Positions 23,041 to 31,538 of a stretch of DNA of 35,620 nt are shown here, in pieces. Position 1 is the first letter of the stretch, and every line of letters starts with the position of its first letter. The translations under genes and the position numbers were made by a program. Location of the stretch: the NCBI GenBank assembly GCA_937922045.1, contig CAKZXA010000104.1, positions 1 to 35,620 on the forward strand, written 5' to 3'. The stretch is from an uncultured Acidimicrobiales bacterium. GTDB taxonomy: Bacteria; Actinomycetota; Acidimicrobiia; Acidimicrobiales; SZUA-35. The notes beneath the pieces were generated by a model, which saw only the letters and a list, made by a program, of their open reading frames with translations, was not told the origin of the DNA and did no database searches.

Positions 23041-23859
23041 TTATCGCAGCGCGACGAGGCAAAGAAATCGGCCGCATGGTGCCGCTCGCCGGTGGGAGAA
23101 AAAGCGATCGTTGAGTACGTAAGAATCAAGCCCAGTCACTTGGACCTGGTCTTGTGGTATGCCGACGGCAAGGATTTGGAGCTGGTTCGCCCGCCATAGG
23201 TCGAACGCCATTGTGCCGTCGTAGCGGTTGATGATCACGCTGTCGCCGTCTTCGAACGGGGCGAAGGCGGCTCGAGCCTGCGAGGCGACGTCCTCTTTCA
23301 CTTCATAGGACTCAGGACCGATGGAGGGGCCGATGGCGGCCCAAATGTCGCGAGGATCAGAACCGAAATCATCGATCATGATGCGCAAGACATTGGTGGT
23401 CACCTTCGCCACGGTTCCCGGCCAGCCAGCATGCGCCACCGCGATCACGCGTCGATTCGGATCATAAAAGGCTACGGGGACGCAGTCGGCCTGGAGCACA
23501 GCGAGCACGGCATCAGGTTCATCGGTTATCAGCCCGTCGGTGCCGGCGATGGCTGAATCGGGGTCTAGCCCGCCCCGCCCGATGTCAGACTTTTCCACGA
23601 CGTGGACGTGGCCATCGTGAACTTGGCGCCCCATCGTCAAACGTCGAGGATCCAGCCCGAGCGACTCAACAAAGCCTCTCCGGTTTGCCTCGACGTTCGC
23701 CGGGTCATCACCGACGGCGTAGCTCATATTGGCCTCGGCGTAGTCGCCGGACGAGCTTCCGCCCTGGCGGAGGGAGACGCCAGCGGTCACATCGCCGAAT
23801 CGGCGCCCGAAGTCGAACTCGACGAATGGAACGCCGTTGTTGGTGGTCAAGCCTCGCAT
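23041..23859 (-). CDS. pgeF: Peptidoglycan editing factor / laccase-domain protein (YfiH family)
   Basis: PgeF in E. coli keeps non-canonical residues such as L-Ser out of the first position of the wall peptide; the family also shows purine nucleoside hydrolase/phosphorylase activity in vitro. From ATG 23859 the protein has 272 residues. The metal site is kept: H81 in RQVHDGHVHVV, C126 in LQADCVPVAFYD and H143 in AVAHAGWPGTV. RQGGSSSGDYAEANMSYAVGDDP matches the family N-terminus, and the C-terminus FFSHRRAAPCGRFLCLVAL also fits. An ATG at 23871 is an alternative start. It is divergent from murL, with start codons 10 bp apart, so a shared job in stem-peptide synthesis is likely (inference). 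Confidence 0.93.
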   Translation of the reverse strand: MRGLTTNNGVPFVEFDFGRRFGDVTAGVSLRQGGSSSGDYAEANMSYAVGDDPANVEANRRGFVESLGLDPRRLTMGRQVHDGHVHVVEKSDIGRGGLDPDSAIAGTDGLITDEPDAVLAVLQADCVPVAFYDPNRRVIAVAHAGWPGTVAKVTTNVLRIMIDDFGSDPRDIWAAIGPSIGPESYEVKEDVASQARAAFAPFEDGDSVIINRYDGTMAFDLWRANQLQILAVGIPQDQVQVTGLDSYVLNDRFFSHRRAAPCGRFLCLVALR

Positions 23860-23869
23860 AGGTGACCCC

Positions 23870-25285
23870 ATGTTAGTGTTGGGTGAAGTGACACGTCCCG
23901 CACCACCACCACATCCCAACCCGCCTGCCGCCGACCGCTTCATCTACGAGGGCTATAACCTCGACCGGACAAGCGGGCAGCTCACCTGCTCCTACCGTTT
24001 CGGTGGAGACGACGAAAGCGATCTGGCCTTCGAGGAGATCTACTTCTTCGACCCCGAGCTTCTGGCTGATGCGTCCGAAGCGGCCCTGGACCGAGCGGCG
24101 CGGCTCGTTTTTCTGCTGGCGGCGGTGTCCTACTACAAGGCAGCAGCGCCACCCCGCGTCGATCTGAATGGCCACGACCTAACCGCAACCGAAGCCTCCT
24201 TCCTGGCCGAGTACTACCGCTACGGTCTTGGCGAGTTTGCGGTAACCAACGGTATGCCGCTCATCCAGATCAACTTCGAGGGGGCCCGGCTCGATGCTCC
24301 GGCCACGCCGCTGGCGGAAGGCGAGCTGATCGCTGATCTCGACCGCCCGCTCGTGCCCTTCGGCGGCGGCCTGGATTCGATCGTGACCCTGGAGCGGCTA
24401 CGTCCGCTTGTCGAGCTGCCGACGCTGTTCGTCGTGAGTCGCCCAAACGATCTCTATGAAGCCATCGCCACTGCGGCTGATGTGGCCGACGCTCCTCTGA
24501 TCAACGTCGGTCGCCAACTCGATCCGAAGATTCTGGAGTCGCGCCAACGTGGCTACCTTAATGGCCATGTGCCGGTGACGGGTGTTCTCTCCTCGGTGGC
24601 GGTGGTTGCCGCAGTGGCTGGCGGCCATGGTGCCGTGATCATGTCGAATGAGTGGTCGGCGTCTTTCGGGAACGTGGAGGTCGATGGAGAATCGGTTAAC
24701 CACCAATATTCGAAGAGCGAACAGTTCGAAAACGCTTTCCGGGCGGTGTTGAACGAATCATTTGGCGACAAGCTCCAGTACTTCTCCATGCTGAGAGCCG
24801 ACTCCGAGCTTCGGATCGCCAACGAATTCAAAGAGCTCGAGCGATATCACCTGACCTTCCGTAGCTGCAACCGAGCCTTTCATCTCGATCCCGCAGCGCG
24901 ATGGGACCACTGGTGTGGCACCTGCGATAAGTGTGCCTTTATCAACTTGATTCTCAGCCCGTTTCTATCGGCCGAACGGCTCGGCAAGATCTTCGCCGAA
25001 GAAGGTGAACCGCTACGCAAACCGGAGCTGTTTGAGGTCTTTGCTTCTCTGATCGGTACCGCGACGGAACACAAGCCCTTTGAGTGTGTTGGCGAGATAA
25101 ATGAGTGCCGAGCGGCGGTTCGTCTCGCCGTCGAACGATCCGACCGCAGCGACCAAGCGATCGATGCCGTTCTGTACCGGCTAGCCAAAGAATTGCCGGA
25201 TGATCCCAACGACCTCCCGGCCGATCGTTTGATGAAGCCGCTTGGAGCATCGAATGTCCCAACCGTTTATGCGCCACGGTCATAG
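23870..25285 (+). CDS. murL: UDP-MurNAc-L-Ala-L-Glu epimerase
   Basis: Epimerises the terminal L-Glu of UDP-MurNAc-L-Ala-L-Glu to D-Glu in an ATP-dependent reaction, the route described for Xanthomonas oryzae. From ATG 23870 (AGGTGA upstream) the product is 471 residues, the family length. Recognised segments: FIYEGYNLDRTSGQL near the start, VSYYKAAAPP (86-95), a PP-loop-like VPFGGGLDSIVTLE (162-175), INVGRQLDP, LNGHVPVTGVLSSVA, MSNEWSASFGNVEVDGESVNHQYSKS (258-283), FRSCNRAFHLDP (330-341), WCGTCDKCAF (348-357) and KPFECVGEINECRAA (402-416). The cysteine-rich part resembles a metal site. murD2 follows with a 32-bp overlap, as expected for a two-enzyme pathway. Identified from memory of the family, not from a search. 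Confidence 0.9.
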   Translation: MLVLGEVTRPAPPPHPNPPAADRFIYEGYNLDRTSGQLTCSYRFGGDDESDLAFEEIYFFDPELLADASEAALDRAARLVFLLAAVSYYKAAAPPRVDLNGHDLTATEASFLAEYYRYGLGEFAVTNGMPLIQINFEGARLDAPATPLAEGELIADLDRPLVPFGGGLDSIVTLERLRPLVELPTLFVVSRPNDLYEAIATAADVADAPLINVGRQLDPKILESRQRGYLNGHVPVTGVLSSVAVVAAVAGGHGAVIMSNEWSASFGNVEVDGESVNHQYSKSEQFENAFRAVLNESFGDKLQYFSMLRADSELRIANEFKELERYHLTFRSCNRAFHLDPAARWDHWCGTCDKCAFINLILSPFLSAERLGKIFAEEGEPLRKPELFEVFASLIGTATEHKPFECVGEINECRAAVRLAVERSDRSDQAIDAVLYRLAKELPDDPNDLPADRLMKPLGASNVPTVYAPRS

Positions 25286-26645
25286 CTGGACCGACCTGGT
25301 CGATCTCCGGGTTGGAATCTGGGGACTCGGCGTCGAAGGTTTGGCCAATGTGCGCCAGGCGGTGTCGCTTGGCCTTGTCCCACTGCTCGTCGATCTACAG
25401 AAGAGCGGCGAACAAGTGGAAGGCCTGCTCGTCGACGGCGACGCCGACAAACTCTTCGACTGTGATGTGGTGATCAAGACCCCCGGGATCTCGCGTTACC
25501 AGGATCGAGTTCAGGCGCTCGAAGCCACCGGAATACCCGTTGTTGGCGGCCACGGTCTCTGGCTGAACGGCATCGACGGCAATCGAGTGGCCGCGGTGAC
25601 CGGCACCAAGGGGAAGTCCACGACGGTGGCCGTCGTTGGTCACCTCTTCACCCGTCTCGGCATCGATGGTGCGATTGGCGGCAACATCGGTGTGCCGCCC
25701 TTCGACCCAGCCCTCGACCTCGACCCTCACTATTGGTGTTTGGAACTGTCGAGTTATCAGGTCACGGATCTGGCGGTACGTCCAAAGGTCGCCGCCGTCA
25801 CCTCGCTCTCGCCAGACCATGTCGAATGGCATCGTTCGCTCGAGCGCTACTACAGCGACAAGCTTTCGCTGGCCACCTTGTCTCCTTCCGTTGACGATGC
25901 CGTGGTGTTCGCAGCAGCCAGCGGCGGTGAGTTGTTCGATCATCGCTCCTCGCTCGGCTCAGACCCCACATGGGTAGCTGCCGATGATCGCTCGCAGGCC
26001 ATGGCCGATGCGTTCGGTCTACGCGGCCGTCACAACCATGGAAACGTAGCGATGGCTTTGGCCATCGTGGAATGCTTAACCGGCAGAGAGTTTGCGCTCG
26101 CCGAGTTGGTGGAGGCCGCTCATGGTTTTGAGCACCTGGGTTCTCGCCTGACGCCGGTTGCTACCTTCGACGGTGTGGAGTTCGTCGACGACTGCTTGTC
26201 GACCAACACGCTGCCAACGATCGCCGCTCTCGATGTCTTTGGCCAGATTCCAACGGTTCTGATCGCCGGTGGGTTCGATCGAGGTATCGACTACGGCCCG
26301 CTAGGGGAGCGGCTGGCTCAGGCCGTCAATCCGGTGTTCGTGCTCTGCCTCGATGAGCCCGATAATGGCGCCACTATTGCCGCCGCGGTAGAACATCACC
26401 GCGTGACTGATTTGGTGCAGGTGGCGATGGTTCAGTCGCTTGAGGTCGCGGTGGAGACAGGGTTTGCGTGGTGTCGTGGGCAGGGCGGAGGTGTGGTGCT
26501 CCTGTCACCAGCAGCGCCTACTCGCGGCCAGGCGTTGGCGGCCGATGGCAGCATCATTCCCACCCGGTTTTCAAGCTACGGAGCCAAGGCCGACGCCTTC
26601 GCAAAGGTGATAAGGCGACTCGAAACGGCGACGCTTCAAACCTGA
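25254..26645 (+). CDS. murD2: UDP-MurNAc-L-Ala--L-glutamate ligase (MurD-like)
   Basis: ATP-dependent Mur ligase that adds L-Glu, rather than the D-Glu used by ordinary MurD, to UDP-MurNAc-L-Ala; MurL then inverts it. Start ATG 25254 has GGAG 6 nt upstream, inside the murL end; TTG 25242 is less likely. 463 residues. The N-terminal Rossmann domain has VGIWGLGVEGL (20-30) and VVIKTPGIS. The P-loop is TGTKGKST (116-123). The central domain has LELSSYQVTDL and LSPDHVEWHRSLERYYSDKL. The C-terminal domain has GSRLTPVATFDGVEFVDDCLSTN, ALIAGG-like VLIAGGFDRGIDY and LLSPAAPTRGQ. The L-Glu preference is inferred from pairing with murL; fold alone cannot separate it from MurD. Confidence 0.9.
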   Translation: MSQPFMRHGHSWTDLVDLRVGIWGLGVEGLANVRQAVSLGLVPLLVDLQKSGEQVEGLLVDGDADKLFDCDVVIKTPGISRYQDRVQALEATGIPVVGGHGLWLNGIDGNRVAAVTGTKGKSTTVAVVGHLFTRLGIDGAIGGNIGVPPFDPALDLDPHYWCLELSSYQVTDLAVRPKVAAVTSLSPDHVEWHRSLERYYSDKLSLATLSPSVDDAVVFAAASGGELFDHRSSLGSDPTWVAADDRSQAMADAFGLRGRHNHGNVAMALAIVECLTGREFALAELVEAAHGFEHLGSRLTPVATFDGVEFVDDCLSTNTLPTIAALDVFGQIPTVLIAGGFDRGIDYGPLGERLAQAVNPVFVLCLDEPDNGATIAAAVEHHRVTDLVQVAMVQSLEVAVETGFAWCRGQGGGVVLLSPAAPTRGQALAADGSIIPTRFSSYGAKADAFAKVIRRLETATLQT

Positions 26646-26742
26646 CTCACTTGTCTGGGTTGAACGCTCCAACTAGCATGTTGCCCGGTATAGCGGTTAC
26701 GTAAAAACGGCGGGGGCGGTCCGAGCAATAAAGGACTGCTAC

Positions 26743-28578
26743 ATGAGTCAGCTTTCTGACGACGAAATCACCAATCCAGAGCCAGAGAACACGTTTGAGC
26801 AAGTGGTGTCTCGTCGCTTCGGACGCCGAGCCATGCTCGGTGGAACACTAGCAACAGCTACCGCCTTTCTGGCGAGTGGCCCGGCTGGCGCATTGACCAG
26901 CACCGGATTCCAAGGAAAAGGAAAGTCGGGTGGCCGCCCGAGAAATCCGAAGGCGGCCTTGATCGACTTCGACGCGATTCCACTGAACTTTGGCGATCGA
27001 CCGGCGATCTCACCCGACTACAACTACTCGATCGTGATCCCTTGGGGGACCCCGCTCGACAGTTCCGGTCCGGCGTTCTCGTGGCCGGTAACCTCGGCCG
27101 CTGCTCAAGAGGCCCAGGTCGGCATCGGCCACGATGGTATGTGGTTCTTCCCTGATGGCGGGTCCAACGATGCGGGCTGGCTCTGTATCAACCATGAGTT
27201 CGGACGCACGTCGCATGTTCTGGGTAAACCACTTCCGGAATCGCTCGAAGACGTTCGTATCATGCAGGCCGCCCATGGCAACAGCGTGGTGAAGATCGGA
27301 CACAACGGCGACGGAACCTGGGACGTGATCGACGATGCCGCCAATAGGCGTATCACCGTGAACACCCCGGTGCAGTTTTCCGGGCCGGCCGCAGGGTCGC
27401 CTTTGCTCGAAAACGCCGCTGGCAATGGTCCGGCCGGAACGCTCAACAACTGCGCCAATGGCTACACCCCGTGGGGCACCTACCTCACCTGCGAGGAGAA
27501 CTTTAACGGCTACTTCGGCTCGACCGGAGGCTGGACGGCCAGCGAGGAACAAGCCCGCTACGGCTTCTCCGACGAGGGTTTCGGCTACGCCTGGCATGAG
27601 TTCGATCCCCGCTTCGACCTGGCCGCAGGCGACTACGCCAACGAAGGCAACCGTTTCGGCTGGATTGTTGAGTACGATCCAGAAGCGCCGGATCAGCCAG
27701 CGACCAAACGCACCGCGCTGGGACGGGTAAAGCATGAAGGCTGCGCTCTGACCATCGGCCGTGGTGGCCGCGCCGTGGCCTACATGGGCGATGATCAGCG
27801 CTTCGACTACATCTACAAGTTCGTGTCCGAAAAGAACCATGTTTCGATGCTGGCTCGAGGCCAGTCACCACTCGATCACGGTGTGCTTTATGTGGCCCGA
27901 TTCGACGACGATGGCACCGGCCAGTGGCTTGAGCTGAGCATGGACGTGCCTGCCCTCGCCGCCCGATTCGAGTCACAAGCCGAGTTGCTCATCTACACGC
28001 GTATCGCAGCCGACATCGTTGGTGCCACACCGATGGATCGTCCCGAGTGGACCACGGTCGCTCCCGACGGCACCGTCTACTGCACCTTGACCAACAACAG
28101 CCGACGAACCGAAGGAAACGCGGCCAACCCGTTGGCCCCCAACCCGAATGGCCACATCATTCGCTGGACCGATGCCGACAATCATGTTGGCACCACCTTT
28201 GAATGGGATATCTTCATCTTCGCCGATGACACGGTTGGTACCGGCTACGACTTTGGTTCGGCCGATGGCCTTTGGGCCGACCCCTACGGCCGTCTGTTTA
28301 TCCAGACCGACGGTGCTCAGCCTGAAGGGGCCAACGACCAGATGGTCGTCGCCGACCCGGAGACGGGCGACATACGCCGGATCTTCGCCGGTGTCGAGCG
28401 CTGCGAGATTACCGGCATAGCGGTTACACCTGATCAGCGCACGATGTTCATCAATGTGCAGCACCCAGGCAACGGCGATCCGGAACTAACCCGATTCCCC
28501 GACTATGACGCATCGTTGCCGCCGCGTGATTGCACGGTTGTGCTGACCCGCAAGGACGGAGGGGTGATCGGCTCCTAG
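26743..28578 (+). CDS. Tat-exported PhoX-family (DUF839) phosphatase-like protein
   Basis: A 611-residue exported protein. The twin-arginine signal is SRRFGRRAML (23-32) followed by a hydrophobic stretch and GPAGA. The PhoX/DUF839 hallmark NCANGYTPWGTYLTCEENFNGYF lies at about 233-255, and further conserved parts are GWIVEYDPEAPDQPATKRTALGRVKHEG and PEWTTVAPDGTVYCTLTNNSRR. PhoX enzymes are calcium/iron-dependent alkaline phosphatases; many DUF839 proteins are untested. AAAGGA precedes the ATG. No clear Pho-box direct repeats were seen in the 97-bp upstream gap, so phosphate control is not supported. A terminator follows. Confidence 0.88.
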   Translation: MSQLSDDEITNPEPENTFEQVVSRRFGRRAMLGGTLATATAFLASGPAGALTSTGFQGKGKSGGRPRNPKAALIDFDAIPLNFGDRPAISPDYNYSIVIPWGTPLDSSGPAFSWPVTSAAAQEAQVGIGHDGMWFFPDGGSNDAGWLCINHEFGRTSHVLGKPLPESLEDVRIMQAAHGNSVVKIGHNGDGTWDVIDDAANRRITVNTPVQFSGPAAGSPLLENAAGNGPAGTLNNCANGYTPWGTYLTCEENFNGYFGSTGGWTASEEQARYGFSDEGFGYAWHEFDPRFDLAAGDYANEGNRFGWIVEYDPEAPDQPATKRTALGRVKHEGCALTIGRGGRAVAYMGDDQRFDYIYKFVSEKNHVSMLARGQSPLDHGVLYVARFDDDGTGQWLELSMDVPALAARFESQAELLIYTRIAADIVGATPMDRPEWTTVAPDGTVYCTLTNNSRRTEGNAANPLAPNPNGHIIRWTDADNHVGTTFEWDIFIFADDTVGTGYDFGSADGLWADPYGRLFIQTDGAQPEGANDQMVVADPETGDIRRIFAGVERCEITGIAVTPDQRTMFINVQHPGNGDPELTRFPDYDASLPPRDCTVVLTRKDGGVIGS

Positions 28579-28628
28579 CGGGACTACCTCGCTGTTTGGA
28601 CGTCTCAACCTTCTGCTCACTAGACGTC

Positions 28629-30344
28629 CTACCCTTCTGACACGGCGCCTCGATCCACCACGAGGCGTCGTGTCATTCTTTTGAGCCCCGGTTGGGGTGA
28701 TGGTGATGAGGGTGATGGTGATGACGTTGTCGATGAACCGAGGAAGGAGGCGATGAGCCGCCGGTCATGGCTCACGAGCAGGATGGTGCCCTTGAAAAGT
28801 TGCAGGGCAGATTCCAGCTCCTCGATTGCTTCGAGGTCGAGGTGGTTTGTCGGCTCGTCGAGCACCAGCACGTTGATGCCGGTAGCGGCGAAGACACCGA
28901 GGACGGCCCGGGTCTGTTCGCCGGGCGAGAGCTCCGAAGTCGGCCGCGAGATCTTGTCGCCGTCGAGGCCGAGTTTGGCCAACTGGCTCCTGGCCTCGCT
29001 GAAGGTGAGCCCGGTGGCGGCCATGAAGCCGTCGAGCAGACAGGCCACATCGCCGAAGGGTTCTCGATGCTGATCGAGCCGGCCGATCTCAGCTTTGGCA
29101 GCCACATGGCAGGTTCCCGCATCGAGCGCCAAGATGCCGAGCAGGGCGTGGAGCAGGGTGGTCTTGCCCGCCCCGTTCGCCCCGGTGATCAGCACCCGTT
29201 CGCCCCACCCGACCTCCAGGTCGACGGGGCCGAGGGTGAAGGAGCCACGACGCACGACAGCGCCCTGCAGTGCCGCCACCCGTTCAGCGGTTCGCTTGGC
29301 TTCGGCGAAGCGTAGGCGGAGCACCCACGGTTCGAACGGCTTGTCGACGCGCTCGAGACGTTGGAGCGCCTGGTTGGCCGCGCTGGCTCGTCCTCCCATC
29401 GCTTCGGCCCGTTCGATCTTGCCGCTCTTGATGTTCTTGTCTGGCTCATCGCGATGCTTGGCGCGGTTTCGGCCCTTGGTGGCCCAGCGTTGCATCCGAT
29501 CCGTCTGGGCTTCCAGTTGTGCCTTCGTCTGGGAGAACTGGGCGTAGCGTTCTTGTTCGTGCTGCTGGGCTCTGGCCCGCTCGACCTGCCAGGCCTGGAA
29601 ACCTCCGTGGTATCGGGTGGCTCGGCGAGAATGGGCATCGAGTTCGAGGACGGAGGTAACGGCAACGTCGAGGAACGCTCGATCGTGGCTGACGACGATG
29701 AAGGGCCCATGGCGTTGGTCCAGCATGGTTTCGAGCGCTTCGAGCCCGGCGGCGTCGAGGTCGTTGGTGGGCTCGTCGAGCAAGAGAACGTTGTGCACGC
29801 TAAGGGCGACCGAAGCCAGATTCAGTTTCGTTCGTTGACCACCCGAGAGCAGATTCGTGGATTGTGAGCGATCAAGACTGGCGAGACCGACCGCTGCCAT
29901 CGCTGCATCCAGGCGTGCCTCGAAGGTGTCGGGTTCGGTGGCGAGGTAACGCTTTAGTGCTTGGTCGTAGCGGTCGTTGGCAGCCGCCGAGCCGTCGGCC
30001 ATGGAGCGGGTTGCTGCCTCGAACTCGGCGAGGGCCTGGCCGAGCCCCGTCCGGCGTTCCAACAGTTCGATGATGCTCTCGCCCGGTCGGTCGTCGAGCT
30101 GTTGGGTGACCATGCCGATAGAGCCGCCGGTTGGGATCAAGCTGATGGACCCTGAGTCGGGATGCAGTTGCCCAGCCAGAAGCTTGAGCAAGGTCGACTT
30201 GCCCGATCCGTTTGGGCCGATGATCCCTAGCCGGTCGTCGGGCGCGAGGGTGAAGCTGACCGAGTCGAGGATGGTCGAGGGCCCGTAACTGAACGTCACG
30301 TTGTCGACGAGGAGTTGGCTGGAGGTGGAAGCTTGCGATGACAT
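28629..30344 (-). CDS. ABC-F family ATP-binding protein
   Basis: Soluble twin-ATPase of the ABC-F class, which acts on ribosomes (translation factors or antibiotic-resistance proteins). 571 residues. First domain: Walker A GPNGSGKST (43-51), signature LLSGGQRTKLNLA, Walker B LLLDEPTNDLD. The inter-domain linker is long and charged (QQHEQERYAQFSQTKAQLEAQTDRMQ and the RAKHRDEPDKNIKSGK stretch). Second domain: GANGAGKTT, SELSPGEQTRAVLGV, LVLDEPTNHLD. The C-terminal tail after SHDRRLIASFLG is low-complexity Ser/Pro followed by a basic end and is encoded over the PhoX-gene terminator. GAAGG precedes the ATG. Whether it confers antibiotic protection cannot be decided. Confidence 0.92.
   Translation of the reverse strand: MSSQASTSSQLLVDNVTFSYGPSTILDSVSFTLAPDDRLGIIGPNGSGKSTLLKLLAGQLHPDSGSISLIPTGGSIGMVTQQLDDRPGESIIELLERRTGLGQALAEFEAATRSMADGSAAANDRYDQALKRYLATEPDTFEARLDAAMAAVGLASLDRSQSTNLLSGGQRTKLNLASVALSVHNVLLLDEPTNDLDAAGLEALETMLDQRHGPFIVVSHDRAFLDVAVTSVLELDAHSRRATRYHGGFQAWQVERARAQQHEQERYAQFSQTKAQLEAQTDRMQRWATKGRNRAKHRDEPDKNIKSGKIERAEAMGGRASAANQALQRLERVDKPFEPWVLRLRFAEAKRTAERVAALQGAVVRRGSFTLGPVDLEVGWGERVLITGANGAGKTTLLHALLGILALDAGTCHVAAKAEIGRLDQHREPFGDVACLLDGFMAATGLTFSEARSQLAKLGLDGDKISRPTSELSPGEQTRAVLGVFAATGINVLVLDEPTNHLDLEAIEELESALQLFKGTILLVSHDRRLIASFLGSSTTSSPSPSSPSPQPGLKRMTRRLVVDRGAVSEG
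28639..28682 (+). terminator. Terminator after the PhoX-family gene
   Basis: A 14-bp stem with one G-T position (28639-28652 with 28661-28674), an 8-nt loop, then ATTCTTTT. It lies inside the last codons of the convergent ABC-F gene. A further inverted repeat GGACGTCT/AGACGTCC (28598-28629) sits just before it. Confidence 0.7.
28695..28724. repeat. Perfect 15-bp tandem duplication in the ABC-F tail
   Basis: Two identical adjacent copies of GGGTGATGGTGATGA, in frame with the minus-strand gene, giving the repeated SSPSP tail. This is a site where replication slippage could vary the tail length. Confidence 0.75.
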
Positions 30345-30369
30345 AGGAAAACCTTCGGTGCATCCTCAG

Positions 30370-30391
30370 AACGACGTGTACCAACGACGTG
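30370..30391. repeat. Direct repeat AACGACGTG in the ABC-F leader
   Basis: Two exact 9-bp copies (30370-30378 and 30383-30391) separated by 4 bp, 26-47 bp upstream of the ABC-F start. It could be a regulator site. The short gap between the LLM gene and the ABC-F gene shows no clear promoter. Confidence 0.4.
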
Positions 30392-30432
30392 CGAGGTGAA
30401 CGAGCAGGACGGTTCCTAGTGCTTCACGGGGT

Positions 30433-31536
30433 TCAGTGTAGCGCCTTTGGTGAACTGCTGCCGGCCTGTAACGCCTCGCGAAGTCGGGGCGCGACCTCGT
30501 TGGCCAGCCGCTCGATGTTCACACCCATGTATTCGGGGTCGATGCCGGGCGGGAGGCCCGACGATGCGATATCGGTGACGCCGTAGGCGGTGATGAACCG
30601 GTGAAGTTCGGCCACACAGTGATCGACGTCGCCGATGATTACGGTCTGGGGGATAGCGTCGTCGGCGCCCCACGCGTAAGTGTCAGGGGTTTCGGCCATG
30701 AAGGTGTTGTAGACACTCATACGAAACCGCTCAGCGGCTCGCAACATGGGCCAGTCTCGCTCGACATCGTCGGTGACATAGATGCTGCGGATCAGGCCGA
30801 CCCGGCGAGCGTCTGGATCCGCTCCGGTCGCGCTCACCGCCGCCCGCCACGGGTCCAGAACCTCGCTGCGTCGACCCTGCGGTAAGAGATGGGTGCCGAA
30901 CCGGGCTGCTCGTTCGGCCCCAGCGGTCGACATGGCTGCAATCCACAGTGGGGGACCGCCGGGCTGCACCGGCTTGGGGTGAACATCGATGTTGTCCAGC
31001 TGGTAACGCTTTCCGCTGTAGCTGAAGGGTCCATCGGCCCAGGCCAGCCGAAGAATATCGATGCCTTCTTCGGTCATCGAGACACGGTTTTTCAGGGGGA
31101 CCCCGAAAGCCTTGAACTCGGCTGGCACGTAGCCCATGCCGATTCCAAACTCCATTCGCCCGTTGGAGATCTGGTCGAGAACGGCCAATTCTTCGGCCAA
31201 CCGGATCGGATGGTAGAGGGGCAGCAGGGCAATATCGGTGGAGATCCGGAGGCGTGAGGTGCGGGCCGCTATAGCACCGGCCAACGGCTGGAAGGCGGGG
31301 AGGTAGCCGTCGTCGCAAAAATGGTGCTCGGTGAACCACACCTGATCGAGACCGATCTGGTCGGCCAGCGCGGCTTGCTCGATGGTGGCGGCGTAGACGT
31401 CGGTCATTGTGAGTGATGACGCTGGATCGAGTCGACAGTCATACATCAGACCGAGCCTGAATGCCGGCCTGTCGCCGTCGGCTGCAACGTTCACAAGGCC
31501 GGACCCGGGCTCATCTGATAGTTGCTCCGAACGCAC
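30433..31536 (-). CDS. LLM-class flavin-dependent oxidoreductase
   Basis: Luciferase-like monooxygenase-fold enzyme, 367 residues from GTG 31536; later starts such as GTG 31494 cannot be excluded because the fold begins at RPAFRLGLMYDCRL. Conserved blocks are GLDQVWFTEHHFCDDGYLPAFQPLAGAIAARTSRLRI, LAVLDQISNGRMEFGIGMGYVPAEFKAFG, PPLWIAAMSTAGAERAARFG and GDVDHCVAELHRFITAYGV. The cofactor may be FMN or F420; the sequence does not decide. It follows the SRPBCC gene by 2 nt, so it is the last gene of a three-gene minus-strand operon. Confidence 0.92.
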   Translation of the reverse strand: MRSEQLSDEPGSGLVNVAADGDRPAFRLGLMYDCRLDPASSLTMTDVYAATIEQAALADQIGLDQVWFTEHHFCDDGYLPAFQPLAGAIAARTSRLRISTDIALLPLYHPIRLAEELAVLDQISNGRMEFGIGMGYVPAEFKAFGVPLKNRVSMTEEGIDILRLAWADGPFSYSGKRYQLDNIDVHPKPVQPGGPPLWIAAMSTAGAERAARFGTHLLPQGRRSEVLDPWRAAVSATGADPDARRVGLIRSIYVTDDVERDWPMLRAAERFRMSVYNTFMAETPDTYAWGADDAIPQTVIIGDVDHCVAELHRFITAYGVTDIASSGLPPGIDPEYMGVNIERLANEVAPRLREALQAGSSSPKALH

Positions 31537-31538
31537 GG

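Noticed and set aside
26646-26742. Pho-box or promoter upstream of the PhoX-family gene
   Set aside because: No GTTCACC-type direct repeats and no -35/-10 pair at acceptable spacing were found.
28598-28629. Inverted repeat GGACGTCT/AGACGTCC as terminator of the ABC-F gene
   Set aside because: There is no T-tract on the minus-strand side and the loop is 16 nt, so intrinsic termination is not supported.
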